DNA of 64,000 bases from Rhizopus sp. PT2906 (Eukaryota; Mucoromycota; Mucoromycetes; Mucorales; Rhizopodaceae), in the NCBI GenBank assembly GCA_025529335.1, contig JAMYHX010000114.1, positions 1 to 64,000 on the forward strand, read 5' to 3'. The notes under the pieces are model-generated. The model did not search any database. It worked only from the letters and a program-made list of their open reading frames with translations, and was not told the origin of the DNA. The position numbers were made by a program, and so were the translations under genes. Numbering within the stretch: the first letter of the stretch is position 1; every line of letters starts with the position of its first letter. This document shows, in pieces, positions 12,748-23,248 of the stretch.

Positions 12748-14060
12748 TTAACTTACTCTTCCTTTTTTATTCATTCCTTTTGCTTGATTATTATTCAGAC
12801 CATTGACGAGATTAAACTTGTCAGTAAGATCATTCATTGTATTCAAGCCTTTTGTAATTGAGGCCAAGTAAGCAACGAGTAATACGTCATTGTATTCCTT
12901 TTAATAAAGAGTCAATATATTATATACTCTGCACGAAAACGAAATATTTACTGTAGAAAATTGATCTTCAAATGCTTTTTTCTGTAATACAGTGTGTCTC
13001 TTACAGAAACTAGATATCTGTCGGAGTATGTCATGATCGGCTGGTATTAAACCTGCTTTTATATCTTGAAGGTATTGATGCAGGAACTGAATCCTTGAAT
13101 TTAACATGGCAATAGCATTTCTTTGAGTTGTCAGCTGTGAAATGACTGTAGACATGTCAGACACTTTTCTTGTACACATAATCCTACTTACACGCACTCC
13201 CTAAGCTTGCATCTGTGCTTGTCGAACTTGGTTTGGTTACATGATCCACTGCAATACATTCAGCTTCTCCTGTTTCTAACCTGTAAGTAGCCTTGATAAA
13301 TACAAGTCGTGTTTGATTCCCTTCAACAATATTAATCATCGGTTCATATATCTCAATCGGGAACTGCTTAGTGCCATTGGCTAGAGCAGCTGGATTCATT
13401 TGCAAAAATAATGAAGACTCATTCACGCTAAGAAACTATATGAATGTACTTTAGTGAAACTTGTTCATTTTTTTTTTTGTTTTCTTTTTACTTGTTCATG
13501 CAACTTCAAGTCCAGCTCGGTAGGTTGAACGCCAATAGAATACCATCCCATGAACTCAAGCGTAGGAAAGACTTGTTTTACTACATGTTTTAGTTTAGTT
13601 TTTTATGCACAGTGAAAATGTTGTCAGTGATTATATGTTTTACATTGCTCTAATTTATACATAAGGTATGTTTTATCCAGCCCATGGCTTACACCATCCT
13701 CTGCTAGTTTAAATGGAAGTTCAAACGAGTTGACAATATCGATATCACGTCCTGACTGTGAAGCTAATAAAGCACCAAATACGCGACCTGACAAAATAAT
13801 GTTATTCATTTATAATGGTTATCTAGAGCACTATTTACCATTCTCAATAAGGGCTGGGTTTTGCAGCTTTGTGCGTGTGTAGTGATCTGATATGTTTAAC
13901 AAGACTAATGGATGCCTAATTAACATATTAGTTCAAGATCTTTTGTCTAGTTGGCTTGATAGTAAATGTCGACTATTTACACTGATATTGAAAGTCCTGA
14001 ATTGCTTTGTAGATTTGAAGTAATTATAGAATTAAAGCTTGGTTCAACTGACATGTCCAT
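12748..14060 (-). CDS. CSN6: COP9 signalosome subunit 6 (MPN-domain protein)
   Basis: CSN6 is a structural, catalytically inactive MPN subunit that pairs with CSN5 in the deneddylase of cullin-RING ligases. Exons chain from ATG 14060 through 13981, 13915-13839, 13787 onward, and end with a small exon 12897-12748. The first intron joins NSGLSIS to HPLVLLNISDHYTR, the start of the MPN fold. Then come RVFGALLASQSGRDI, an LEFMGWYS strand, NESSLFLQMNP, YEPMINIVEG, ETGEAECIAVDHV and the C-terminal helical LNSRIQFLHQYL. The JAMM zinc motif is absent, as expected for CSN6. A 46-nt intron (13191-13146) is the shortest seen here. The final exon adds EYNDVLLVAYLASITKGLN, the usual CSN6 tail. Length about 300 residues is normal. 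Confidence 0.9.
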
Positions 14061-14221
14061 CTTTTATCAGAAAGAAATGAGTAAAATGCATTCAAGCTTC
14101 CAAAGCTTTAATTTAAATACCAGATTCGATGACCGACCCATGCCCATAAAAAAAAAAAAAAAAGACTCGTTTGACAGAAAGAAGTGCCCTTCTTTTTTTC
14201 TTATTTTTTACTTTATAAATC

Positions 14222-14788
14222 ATGGCTGCTCAAAGAGAACTCAAACCTTCCATTTGTCTCAACTTTTCTTTCTTTAAAGGTAAATTATACCAAGTTAAAA
14301 AGGGGAAAACAACCAACCTACACACAGAACATTAGACTATATGAAAGAATTACGAAGAGTAGACGACAATATTATCAACAGACTGAACTCTACCTCTACA
14401 CAAAGTGAAGCTGCATGTGCTGACTTCTTTAGACAAATATCAGAAGCTTATGCTAGACGTGATGAAACGATCAATTACTGCCTCAAGGTAAGGATAGTGG
14501 TACCTATAACGTAAAACTCACGATATCAGATTATGGATGAAGAACTCGACAAGAAGAATAAAAAGTTACAAGAAGACCCTGATGATTTTGATGTTAAAAA
14601 TAGCATTTTCACTCAAGAGTCTATAGTAAGCACGAATTCCTTTCTAATCACACCTTTTGTTTATATATTTTCTTTAGCGTCAATCTATTTCAAATGAAAG
14701 ATATGTTGAAGAAATTGTTAGAGATCGTACCTTGGATGTATTCAAAAACAAATGTAGATTATTTGACACTTCTCCCCTAGATAAGTAA
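14222..14788 (+). CDS. MIX23 / CCDC58-like mitochondrial protein
   Basis: Four exons (14222-14279, 14336-14487, 14530-14625, 14678-14788) give 138 codons in phase. The product has the family hallmarks: SFFKDYMKELRRVDDNIINRLN near the N-terminus, a central cysteine-containing helix (INYCLK), and the conserved C-terminal YVEEIVRDRTLDVFKNKCR. This is the MIX23/CCDC58 family, formerly annotated as caffeine-induced death protein 2, a twin-cysteine protein of the mitochondrial intermembrane space linked to protein import. It starts about 160 bp from the CSN6 start on the opposite strand, so the two probably share a bidirectional promoter; a run of As lies between them at 14148-14162. Confidence 0.82.
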
Positions 14789-14900
14789 TAAAAAGAAAAG
14801 GAAAATAGACAAACATGTATTCTATCGCCTTGCAAACACAGATTATTTTTTATGTTATTTTATTCTCTCTTTTTTCTTTCTTTAAAACAAACAATAAGAT

Positions 14901-16710
14901 TTAGTAAAAGTTCTTGGTGTGGTTTTCACAGATTTCACGGAGCTTGGTTTCAAGTTCCTTGGAGAGAACACCCTTGGAGCGGATTTCTTCCAAAGTGGAC
15001 TTGTGTTCAGTGTGGATGTGACTGATGAAGTCCTTTTCCCATTCAGTGACCTTGTTGACAGGGACCTTGTCAAGGAAACCGTTGACACCAGCAAAGATGA
15101 TAGGAATTTGGGTTTCAATGGACAAGGGAGTGTATTGGGGTTGCTTCAACAATTCGGTAAGACGAGCACCACGGTTCAACAAGAATTGAGTAGAGGCATC
15201 CAAATCAGAACCGAATTGGGCGAAAGCGGCAACTTCACGGTATTGGGCCAAGAAGAGCTTCATGGAACCGGCAACTTGCTTCATGGCCTTGGTTTGGGCA
15301 GCGGAACCGACACGAGAGACGGAAAGACCGACGTTAATGGCAGGACGGATACCCTTGAAGAAGAGTTCGGCTTCCAAGAAGATTTGACCATCAGTAATGG
15401 AAATGACGTTGGTAGGAATATAAGCAGAGACATCACCACCTTGAGTTTCAATGATGGGAAGAGCAGTCATGGAACCATAACCGAAGCTCTTGTTCATCTT
15501 GGCAGCACGTTCCAAAAGACGAGAGTGGAGGTAGAAAACGTCACCAGGGTAGGCTTCACGACCAGGAGGACGACGAAGCAAAAGGGACATTTGACGGTAA
15601 GCAACGGCTTGCTTGGACAAATCATCATAGATGATCAAAGAGTGCTTGCCGTTGTCACGGAACCATTCACCAAAGGCGGCACCGGAGAAAGGAGCAAGGT
15701 ATTGAAGAGGAGCAGCTTCAGAAGCAGTAGCGGCAACGACGGTGGTGTACTTCATGGCATCTATATGTCAGTTAGCTTCTTGTTTCTTCTCTATTCTATC
15801 TTTCCTTACCGTTTTCTTCAAGAGTTCTGACAAGTTGAGCAACAGTAGAACGCTTTTGACCGACAGCAACGTAGATACAGTACAACTTCTTGGATTCATC
15901 AGAACCGTTGTTCCAGTTCTTTTGGTTCAAGATGGTGTCAAGAGCGACGGCAGTCTTACCGGTTTGACGATCACCAATAATCAATTCACGTTGACCACGA
16001 CCAATGGGAACCATGGAGTCAACAGACTTGATACCAGTTTGCATAGGCTCGTTAACGGAGTGACGAGGCAAGATACCAGGAGCCTTGACTTGGACACGAG
16101 AACGACCAACGGTTTCGAGAGGACCCTTACCGTCAATGGGATTACCAAGAGCATCGACAACACGACCGAGGATACCAGGACCAACAGGAACATCGACAAT
16201 AGCACCGGTACGCTTGACAGTATCACCTTCCTTGATCAAACGATCGTTACCGAAAACGACAATACCGACGTTATCAGCTTCCAAGTTAAGAGCCATACCC
16301 TATATACACACAATACTATTATCAGTAACCAATCTAGTGAACTTTGTTTATGAAGTTACCTTGAGACCGCTGGAGAATTCAACCATTTCTTCAGCTTGAC
16401 AGTTCTTCAAACCATAAACACGGGCAATACCGTCACCAATGGACAAGACACGACCGGTTTCTTGGAGATCAGCTTCAGAGCTGGAACCCAAGATACGTTG
16501 TTCGAGGATAGAAGAGACTTCAGATGTAGAAGGCTTAGCAGTGGCATAGTTTCTGAGAACAGAAGCAGCACCGAGGTTAAGACGCTAATGATGGTTTAAT
16601 CACTGTTTTTTTCTATTCTATTTTCTATATTTCTATATTCTTACAGCAGGAGTAGACTTTGCTAAGGCAGCCAAAGTAGGGCGTGCAAGACGAGTAGCGT
16701 TTCTCAACAT
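14901..16710 (-). CDS. ATP1: ATP synthase F1 subunit alpha, mitochondrial
   Basis: Four exons (16710-16645, 16584-16360, 16299-15810, 15760-14901) splice to 546 codons, the usual length. The first 22 residues are an Arg/Ala/Leu amphipathic presequence (MLRNATRLARPTLAALAKST) for matrix import. The mature part has the beta-barrel region, the P-loop GDRQTGKTAVALDTI, which binds non-catalytic ATP, and EYFR-type downstream blocks. Codon use is strongly biased (CTTGAC, GGT, AAG ends), typical of a highly expressed gene. That bias creates long meaningless ORFs on the opposite strand. Complex V in the inner mitochondrial membrane, F1 head. Confidence 0.97.
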
Positions 16711-17691
16711 TGCCAATGTTTTAATTGAGAAAAAAAGGAAGGGGGTTGTTGTAGTAGAGAAAAAATTAAGCTGGGGGTGCGTATCGGGTTTTGATTTTCC
16801 GATCAAAAAATTTAGCTCTGGTCTTTGTCATTGATTCGCCAAATTATTCAAGCTCCACAATAGATGTCATCGCACTCCAATAAAAGATATGGTCAATGAT
16901 TTCTGTGCCGTGCTTTTTTTATTCATAATTTTCATATTCTAGGTTCCTTTTATAGCTTTCTAAGCGTATGATTCTGCTTTTCTTTGTTTGAAGGACCTTC
17001 CAAAGGTGTCTGCTAAAGGATTTCAATTTGCATGTTTTTTGATGTTGTCTATTTTGACTCAATTGAACAGCTTTTGTGCTTGATACGGGTCGAAGTAAGT
17101 GTAGTCCATATGTTTGTGTATTGATTCTAGCTCCTTATATGGTCTTTTTTTTTGGATAATTTTGGCCACCGTGCTTGGTTGAATGGATCGTACCCTGTCG
17201 GGTTTGTTGACAAATGCGAGGAACACCATATGTTCTTCCAGGATATCTGATTGTAATTGGTTTATTTCTTCCATAAATGTAAACAATCTATACACAGAGA
17301 CATATTGACTTTTGGGATAAAGTATCCAAGAGTGAATGTTTCTCTTGAGCTTCCTTTGACACTAATGAATAGTGAAATTCGTATGTCTGTCAAACTTCTT
17401 ATTTCGCTTCTTCCAAAAAGGCAAAAAGATCACCTGAATTTAAAGTGTAAATCACTGTAGTTGCCATAGTATTATTAAGGCTGCTCTTTCTTTCTAGTGT
17501 TATTTATCTGGATCTTTTTTCTTTTTTCTTTTAAATAAACAATTTGCTATATCAAATCAGACTCATGGCATCTTCTTGCGCGGGGCAATAAACTAAAGAT
17601 GCTGGGAGTACCACCGAAATGTCTGAGTTTGTGAATATTACGCGAGGTTTTCTCTTGAAGGACTTTTTCCCCTTTTTTCTTTCATTCTTCA
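16711..17691. promoter_or_regulatory. Divergent intergenic region ATP1 / SDR
   Basis: About 980 bp between the two divergent starts. It should hold both promoters. A short perfect stem TTTTGAT/ATCAAAA is present at 16789-16808, close to the ATP1 start. A minus-strand 78-codon ORF at 17059-17295 has no recognisable family and no clear splice partners and is not annotated as a gene. Confidence 0.45.
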
Positions 17692-18856
17692 ATGTCTCTG
17701 CTAGTCTCGAGTAAGCTTTCATTATTTCTTGTCTCTTCTCCCTTCTTTTAATCATTCGACTGAACTTTGTAGTATTCTTTTGGATTGGTGTTTTGGCCGT
17801 TGTACCCTACCTTGCACTTGTCGCATACGGTGCATACGGTTGCCCTGAACAAAACCTTAAACAAAAATACAACGCTCAATGGTATGATTGATATTGAATT
17901 ATTTACACTTGTTTCCTAAACATAACTTAGGGCACTAGTCACCGGAGGCTCTTCAGGTATTGGTGCTGCCATTGTTCGCAAGTTTGCAACACAAGGTCTG
18001 AATGTCGTTGTCGTTGCCTTGGATGATGCTGTTTTGGCCAAATTCAAAGAAACAATCGTCAAAGAGTTCCCACGAGTCCAATTTCGATTTGTAGGATGTG
18101 ATTTATCGGAAGCTGCCGGCAAAGTTTACTTGGAAGCTGTCAAGAAGGCTACTCAAGATATTGATGTTCAAATTTTGTGCAACAATGCTGGCTTCATCAC
18201 AACAGGTGGATACGCTGATGTTGCTCTTGAGAGAGAAATGGCCAATTTCCACACCAATGTGACCTCTGGACTAGTCTTGACGCATCACTTTGTGGATGAG
18301 ATGTTGAATAAGGGATTGAAAGGCCTCGTTACCTTTACTTCCTCCAGTGCAGGATTTATTCCTAATCCAATGTCTGCTTTATACGGTACGAAGATCAAGC
18401 ATGAAGATTTTATATACTTACACTTGTAGGAGATAGCCTCTAGTAAAATCTTCTTGACTACGTTTGCTGCCTCTCTTGCTGCAGAAGTGGCTGAAGCCAA
18501 GATTGATGTTCTTGCTATTGTAAGTAATATAGTTTTGTATTTTTGGGAGAATAATCTAACCATCCTGGCAGCATCCTTCACCCATCAATTCTAGTTTTTA
18601 TAATAACGCTGGAAAGATGTCTGCTCTTTTGACAGCACAAAAATTTTCTTCTCCTCCTTCTGTCATTGCTGATACCATTTGTCGTAACGCAGGTAAAATC
18701 GTCATTGTAGATCAAGGACCTATCACTGTTATCATGAAGATTTTGATGACCAAGGTGATGGACTGGAACGTATTTACTGAAATCATGAAATTGGGACTTC
18801 GCTTCAATGGTGATTATAAAGCCATGAAAGTAACTCGACCCATGAAAAACAAATGA
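17692..18856 (+). CDS. Membrane-anchored short-chain dehydrogenase/reductase
   Basis: Five exons (17692-17710, 17773-17881, 17931-18385, 18437-18519, 18572-18856) give 316 codons. The 19-nt first exon carries the ATG; it was preferred over an upstream ATG at about 17617 because only it keeps frame through a GTAAGC donor. An N-terminal hydrophobic helix (FFWIGVLAVVPYLALVAYG) anchors the protein in a membrane. The Rossmann fold starts with TGGSSGIG for NAD(P)H, then CNNAGF. The catalytic YxxxK is YASSK, completed by splicing at the second of two tandem AG acceptors; the first would leave a stop. A HPSPINSSFYN block follows. The arrangement resembles 17-beta-HSD12/3-ketodihydrosphingosine-type reductases of the ER, but the substrate is not certain. 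Confidence 0.85.
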
Positions 18857-18915
18857 TTGCTTTTATTTTATGTACAGAGAATAATATAAAAGTTAGTAGT
18901 AGTTGCATTAATAAT

Positions 18916-20887
18916 TTACGAGGTTAGAAAAGGATGATTTATAAGTTCTGATATCGTAGGTCGAAGTTTGGGTGAACGATTTAAACAACGGGATAGTAAT
19001 AGGATGAGTTCATCAGGGATCTGCACAGTCGTATTTCTTGGTCCATAAAGGATTTCTTTAGAAAAGTTGATCTTGTATTGCGGGTTTGGGATATTTGCTA
19101 CTTTTTGGGCTATTGTGAGGTGATAAAAGGGAGTTTTACCATAGACCATTTGATATAAAATACAGGCTAGTGACCAAATGTCGCTAGATGTCCCTAGTTT
19201 CATTAGACTGCCACCATCATTACCCTCATTTAGATCTAATAATGCCTCAGGTGACATATAGTTGATTGTACCAACCTATAAGCCAGTCAATACATTGTCA
19301 TCATTATTTACGCGTGCCAACAACTTACTTGTATTTCACGATGTATACTTGTCGTGTCATCTCCGTGTCTCTTTGCTATACCAAAATCGATCAACTTGAG
19401 CTGACCTTTTGCCAATACAAAATTAGCAGGCTTGAGATCCGAATGAACAATAAATCTTCTATGTATTGCGTTTACTGCATAGAGCATCTATTATAAATCA
19501 CGCATTTAGTAAACGTGACATGTATTTTTCTTTTCTAATCGTTACTTGTTTCCAGTAATATTTTATAAATAAAATGTCCCACTCCTTTTTTGCCTGTAAC
19601 TGAATCAGTGCTGCTAGATCGATTTCACCATATTCCATAATCATGAATATCGTTGAAGGGGTAGCAGAATAATCAACCAAATCGATAATGTTTTCTTCTT
19701 CCTTTAGTGATTTCAATAACTCGATCTCATTGACTGTATTTTGAAAGTCGTCGCGTTTTTTGATTTCAATCCATTTTAATGCATATATTTCGCCTGAGAC
19801 ATGCGAAGAAACTAGATAAACTTTGCTTGTACCGCCCTTTCCTATTTCTTTAAACATGGTATATTCGTTTCCGTTAACCTATACAGAATGTTAGCACCAG
19901 GCATTATATATTACTCGGATACATACAATAATTTTATCCGACTGTCGATATGAAGGGGGTATCTGTGTTTCTGCAGGAATAGTAGGCGTTGACATTACTG
20001 CTGCATTTCTATTGTAGACTGGTGATTCATGAGGTTGTATCATTGTGGCTGACTGGTTAAAGTCATAAGTTGGGTGCTACTCCCTATGGTCAGTTGAATC
20101 CTTGTTGTACCCCCTTTTTTGATTTACCTTTATTACGTCCTCTGTGATATGGAGGTTCCCTACTCGTCTTTCAAGTGTCCCTGTTTCAGTGCCCATATTT
20201 CCTACTAGACAAATGGATAAGTATACGATATTATCTTCAATTGAAAAAAAAAAAAAAAAAAAACTTACTATCGTTTATACTTGAAGAAGTCAAGTTCCTT
20301 GTATCTTTAGGCGTAGGATAAACATAATCATGAATAGATGGCGAAGATGGGTGATGCTGTGACGGTGGAGTGGATGGTATAGGTGAATATGAGATATACG
20401 ATGAAGACCTGCTAGGCGTTGGCTCATTATTTACTTTTCTTCGAATGATACGACTATATAAAGTGTTAATAGTCTCATTCTATATATTATAAATATATAG
20501 TTACGATGAATAAGGGTGTGTTTCTGGTCTAGTTGTCTATTATCGAAAAAGGTTAAAGAACGAATGATAGTAAGATATGTTGTAATCTTACGCTGTCTGA
20601 CAGTATATTGTTGTCTAATGCAGCTGAATGTACGTCTTGAATAGAAGTTCGCTTCAATGATCTATATTTCTATAATGATAATTAAATATTTGAATTGAAA
20701 TCAAATGAATCTCTTTTATTACATCATGTCCTGCTGTTTCATCAGTTGAAGAATTATATGATTTTGTTGGAAGGCAATCTTCCTCATTTGCCTCACTAAA
20801 CTCTTGTAAAAGTTTCAATATATCTGATTCTGGTTTATGTAAAGAATCTCCATCTGCAGAATTATCCAAAAGCATTTCGTCTTCCAT
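18916..20887 (-). CDS. MPS1: Mps1/TTK-type dual-specificity kinase
   Basis: Mps1 controls the spindle assembly checkpoint and spindle-pole duplication. The gene has about eight exons. The N-terminal part (MEDEMLLDNSADG..., from 20887) is low complexity and Ser/Pro-rich with PIPSTPPSQHHPSSPS, as in this family. The kinase domain begins VNGNEYTMFKEIGKGGTSKVY (glycine loop) at about 19875, with ALKW (VAIK lysine) and a helix-C glutamate. The catalytic loop reads HSDLKPANF, followed by LIDFGIAK (DFG) and an activation segment ending VGTINYMSPEA. The HSDLKPANF and GTINYMSPEA wording is diagnostic for Mps1/TTK. The last exon ends HPFLTS at 18916. Intronic and upstream homopolymer A runs (20244-20263; 20904-20933) flank early exons. 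Confidence 0.85.
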
Positions 20888-20901
20888 TGAAAATGTCTGC
20901 A

Positions 20902-20903
<2 letters not shown>

Positions 20904-20933
<30 letters not shown>
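20904..20933. repeat. A30 homopolymer upstream of MPS1
   Basis: A run of about 30 A on the plus strand, 16 bp upstream of the MPS1 start codon (read as poly-T in the transcript orientation). It may be a poly-dT nucleosome-excluding promoter tract. Confidence 0.8.
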
Positions 20934-20938
<5 letters not shown>

Positions 20939-21327
20939 AAAAAGGGTCAATGACAATTTCGCTTACACTAGATTAAACTCCCGCGTTCTGACTTTCAAAT
21001 GCAGTGCGCCCACATTTGAAAACAGAGAAAGATGCTTTATTGTTTTTCTACTTTAAATTCAAACGATGTTTGTTTTTTTCTGGACAAATCAAAATTAATT
21101 TTCAAATGCCAACTGATCAATGAAAAGAAAATAACGAATAGCACCAATATACCATCAGACCTCATATCATACTGGGATACCTTCAAAGTCACAAATCTAA
21201 ATGCTGTGTATCAGCAAAATGGATAAAGGGGGTCAGTCAATGTCTCACCGGATCTTGCAAAGAGCTGGAGACGTGCTACAACAACCACATTGTCGAGAAT
21301 TTTGAATAACGATTGCTGTATTTTTTT

Positions 21328-21740
21328 AGGGAAACGCTACATGCACGAAAAAATTCACGACAAAGTGGCTAATGTTACGAAGCGCTATCTGTGACATCGT
21401 TTTACAACCTCAAAGTCTTTACCTAACCTAAGACTAGCCATTAATATAAAATACACTTGAACTGATCTTAATTCTTTGTTGATAGAATTGAAAACATAAA
21501 ATTAAAATAAATAAAGTAGTGGCAACATTTTTTTATCTCTTTCTTCTTGAAAAGAAACAAACCAAGATGACAACTTTATAAATTCGGATACGAAGTCAAA
21601 GATATCTTTTTTCGAGTATGGCCAGCGTGGTGCAACATAATGAAAAGTTTTATCGACAACATTACAGATAATGGCTAAAGGTAGCGCATGTAGAATTAAC
21701 CGCTTTTTCGTTAATTTTTTCGTGCATGTAGCGTTTCCCT
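21328..21740. mobile_element. Fold-back/MITE-like element, copy A
   Basis: A perfect 28-bp inverted repeat bounds this 413-bp unit: 21328-21355 (starts AGGGAAACGCTACATGCACG) and its exact reverse complement at 21713-21740. Similarity between the arms continues inward for roughly 60-100 bp with mismatches, so the unit can fold on itself. The interior (about 21490-21700) is clearly related to 46110-46310 in copy B, sharing for example ATCTCTTTCTTCTTGAAAAG and GTAGAATT. No transposase lies inside. Target-site duplication is unclear because both flanks are T-rich. The right terminus abuts, and its reading frame runs into, the Fanzor remnant. Confidence 0.75.
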
Positions 21741-22394
21741 TTTTGTATGAAGGTCGACAGAGAGCGACCAAGAAGATGGTCGATATTCTTGTTACTGGGC
21801 GTGCTAAATATAATAGAAGACGAAGAAAAAAGAAGAAAAATAAGAAAGCTACCCTAAATGCTACCATCAACGTGCCAATAAAGTAAGTAACTAATCTTTT
21901 TTTTTGTTGATGATATTAACTTTTTTTTTTTTTTGGAAGACTGAACAAATGGAAACCTCTGTCGTATATTGAAAACAACAGAAAGGTACCGCTGATCATT
22001 TTCGGGGAAGGAATGCTTGGGAAGGACTTGGTGAAGCTAAAGGGTAATCGTTGTGGGGGTAACAGGGAAGTTGTGGAAGGCTCTGAAAAAGCGGGAGAGA
22101 GTGGGTGGTCTTATTGCTGTCACCATTGGTGAATTCAATACCTCCAAGGCTTGCAACAATTGTGAAAAGACTACTCTTGTACCTGCAAAGCACATTCGCG
22201 GCAACATTGTACTGGTCCGTAAAACATGTAATACACTATGGCAGCGAGATGTGAATGCTGCAAAAAATATAATGTCAATCTCTTTATCAACTTGGAGAGG
22301 AAACGGTCGACCAACTGTCTTTCAGCAATCTAATGAAAACAACAATAAATTATCAATCACTAGCGTAAACAGTTTGTCTTTTTTAGACATTTAA
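21741..22394 (+). pseudogene. Fanzor (TnpB-like nuclease) C-terminal remnant A
   Basis: The frame runs from the fold-back element through a basic block (KYNRRRRKKKKNKK), a probable intron (21883-21939), and RKVPLIIFGEGMLGKD. A +1 frameshift at the G5 run 22055-22059 then leads to the RuvC-II/zinc-ribbon region: IGEFNTSKACNNC and LWQRDVNAAKNIM, with RuvC-III Asp kept. Fanzors are eukaryotic RNA-guided DNA endonucleases related to IS605 TnpB, spread by transposons. Here the N-terminal half with RuvC-I is missing, the third zinc cysteine is replaced (VRKTC where RCKTC-like is usual) and the frame is broken, so it cannot be an active nuclease. Downstream of the stop is where a guide RNA region would lie. 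Confidence 0.72.
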
Positions 22395-22586
22395 AGAAGA
22401 AGAACTGTATTAGAGAGAACAAAAAAAGAATATTTAGGGTTATTTAACCACAATGTTTGATTTAACCTTGTCTTTTTTATATTTTATTTTATTTCTAACT
22501 AGAAGATTAATGAATAAACAATAACTTCTTATTCATTTTATACTTGCCGAGGCGTTAAGGAATGCAATGCCGTTATAGACAGTGCA
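22395..22586. other. Spacer between two convergent Fanzor remnants
   Basis: This 192-bp spacer lies 3' of both Fanzor ORFs, the place where the omega RNA of such elements is normally encoded. It contains a perfect 8-bp stem, ATGAATAA (22510-22517) with TTATTCAT (22529-22536), and a GGTT/AACC stem near 22438. Too little is conserved to call an RNA gene. Confidence 0.35.
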
Positions 22587-23080
22587 TTAAATCCAAGGAG
22601 CACCGTTAGTCTTTTGAAGGTCTTTTGAAGGGGGGGGAGGACTTTCATTATCGTGTTTTGATTTGTAAACAAAGATACCATATATATTTAATGCACTATT
22701 CACATCGCGATTCCAAACCGTACCACAAGATTCGTACTTGAGGACAGAGTATACTCTTCGCTTTGATCCAGTAATTGAGATGTTATTTAATTGTTTGGAT
22801 TTGCACTTGTTACATATCTGGCTCGTTAAGTACTCGTCAACCGAAACAAATTCGGTTCCCCCGTTGGATTGTTTGCATTTCCGTTTGATTTCTTCAATAA
22901 TTCGTTTTGTAGGTGCAGCTCGTTTTCCTTTCATACTTGAATAAAAAGAACCATTTCCGAACGCAATGATTTGCTTCTGCTGAGAGGAGGAAGGGAGGTC
23001 AGCAGGAGGTAAAAGTACATGTTTGCTTTTGTTTGAATTTTCCTCAGCAGACGTCTTCAGAGTTTCAAGTAGTTTTTTTC
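22587..23080 (-). pseudogene. Fanzor (TnpB-like nuclease) C-terminal remnant B
   Basis: On the opposite strand to remnant A and facing it. The readable part starts after a plausible CTTAG acceptor at 23081, runs QQKQIIAFGNGSFYSSMKG and RAAPTKRIIEEIKRK, then the RuvC-II block VSVDEYLTSQICNKC, and ends in SCGTVWNRDVNSALNIYG, with RuvC-II Glu and RuvC-III Asp kept. The zinc ribbon has lost one cysteine (LKYESC where KCESC is expected). The RuvC-I half is not found upstream, where a plus-strand gene begins at 23249. The sequence differs enough from remnant A to be another subfamily rather than a duplicate. It is inactive as it stands, although this part is an open frame. Confidence 0.72.
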
Positions 23081-23248
23081 CTAAGCTTCAATCAAAGCAA
23101 AATATCTCAATTTAATATAAATTTAAAACGAAATAAAAGGACCAACATTAGCCTTCACATTAATTCAGATGGGACTCAAAGCACTAGTAAGACCAATAAT
23201 ACAGTTAAGCCTTTAAGGTTAGTAAAGAAAACACGGTAAGAGACTGTT

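Noticed and set aside
14919..16399. Long plus-strand ORFs of 303, 203 and 104 codons across the ATP synthase alpha gene
   Set aside because: They are antisense shadows caused by the strong codon bias of ATP1; they cross its introns and show no family similarity.
17059..17295. 78-codon minus-strand ORF between ATP1 and the SDR
   Set aside because: No known family, no splice partner and located inside a divergent promoter region; not enough to call a gene.
17552..17755. 67-codon basic minus-strand ORF
   Set aside because: It overlaps the first exon and first intron of the SDR gene on the other strand, whose frame and splice signals explain the sequence better.
21030..21327. Possible N-terminal half of Fanzor remnant A upstream of the fold-back element
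   Set aside because: The 64-codon frame at 21032-21226 shows no RuvC-I or other Fanzor block, so continuity across the element could not be supported.
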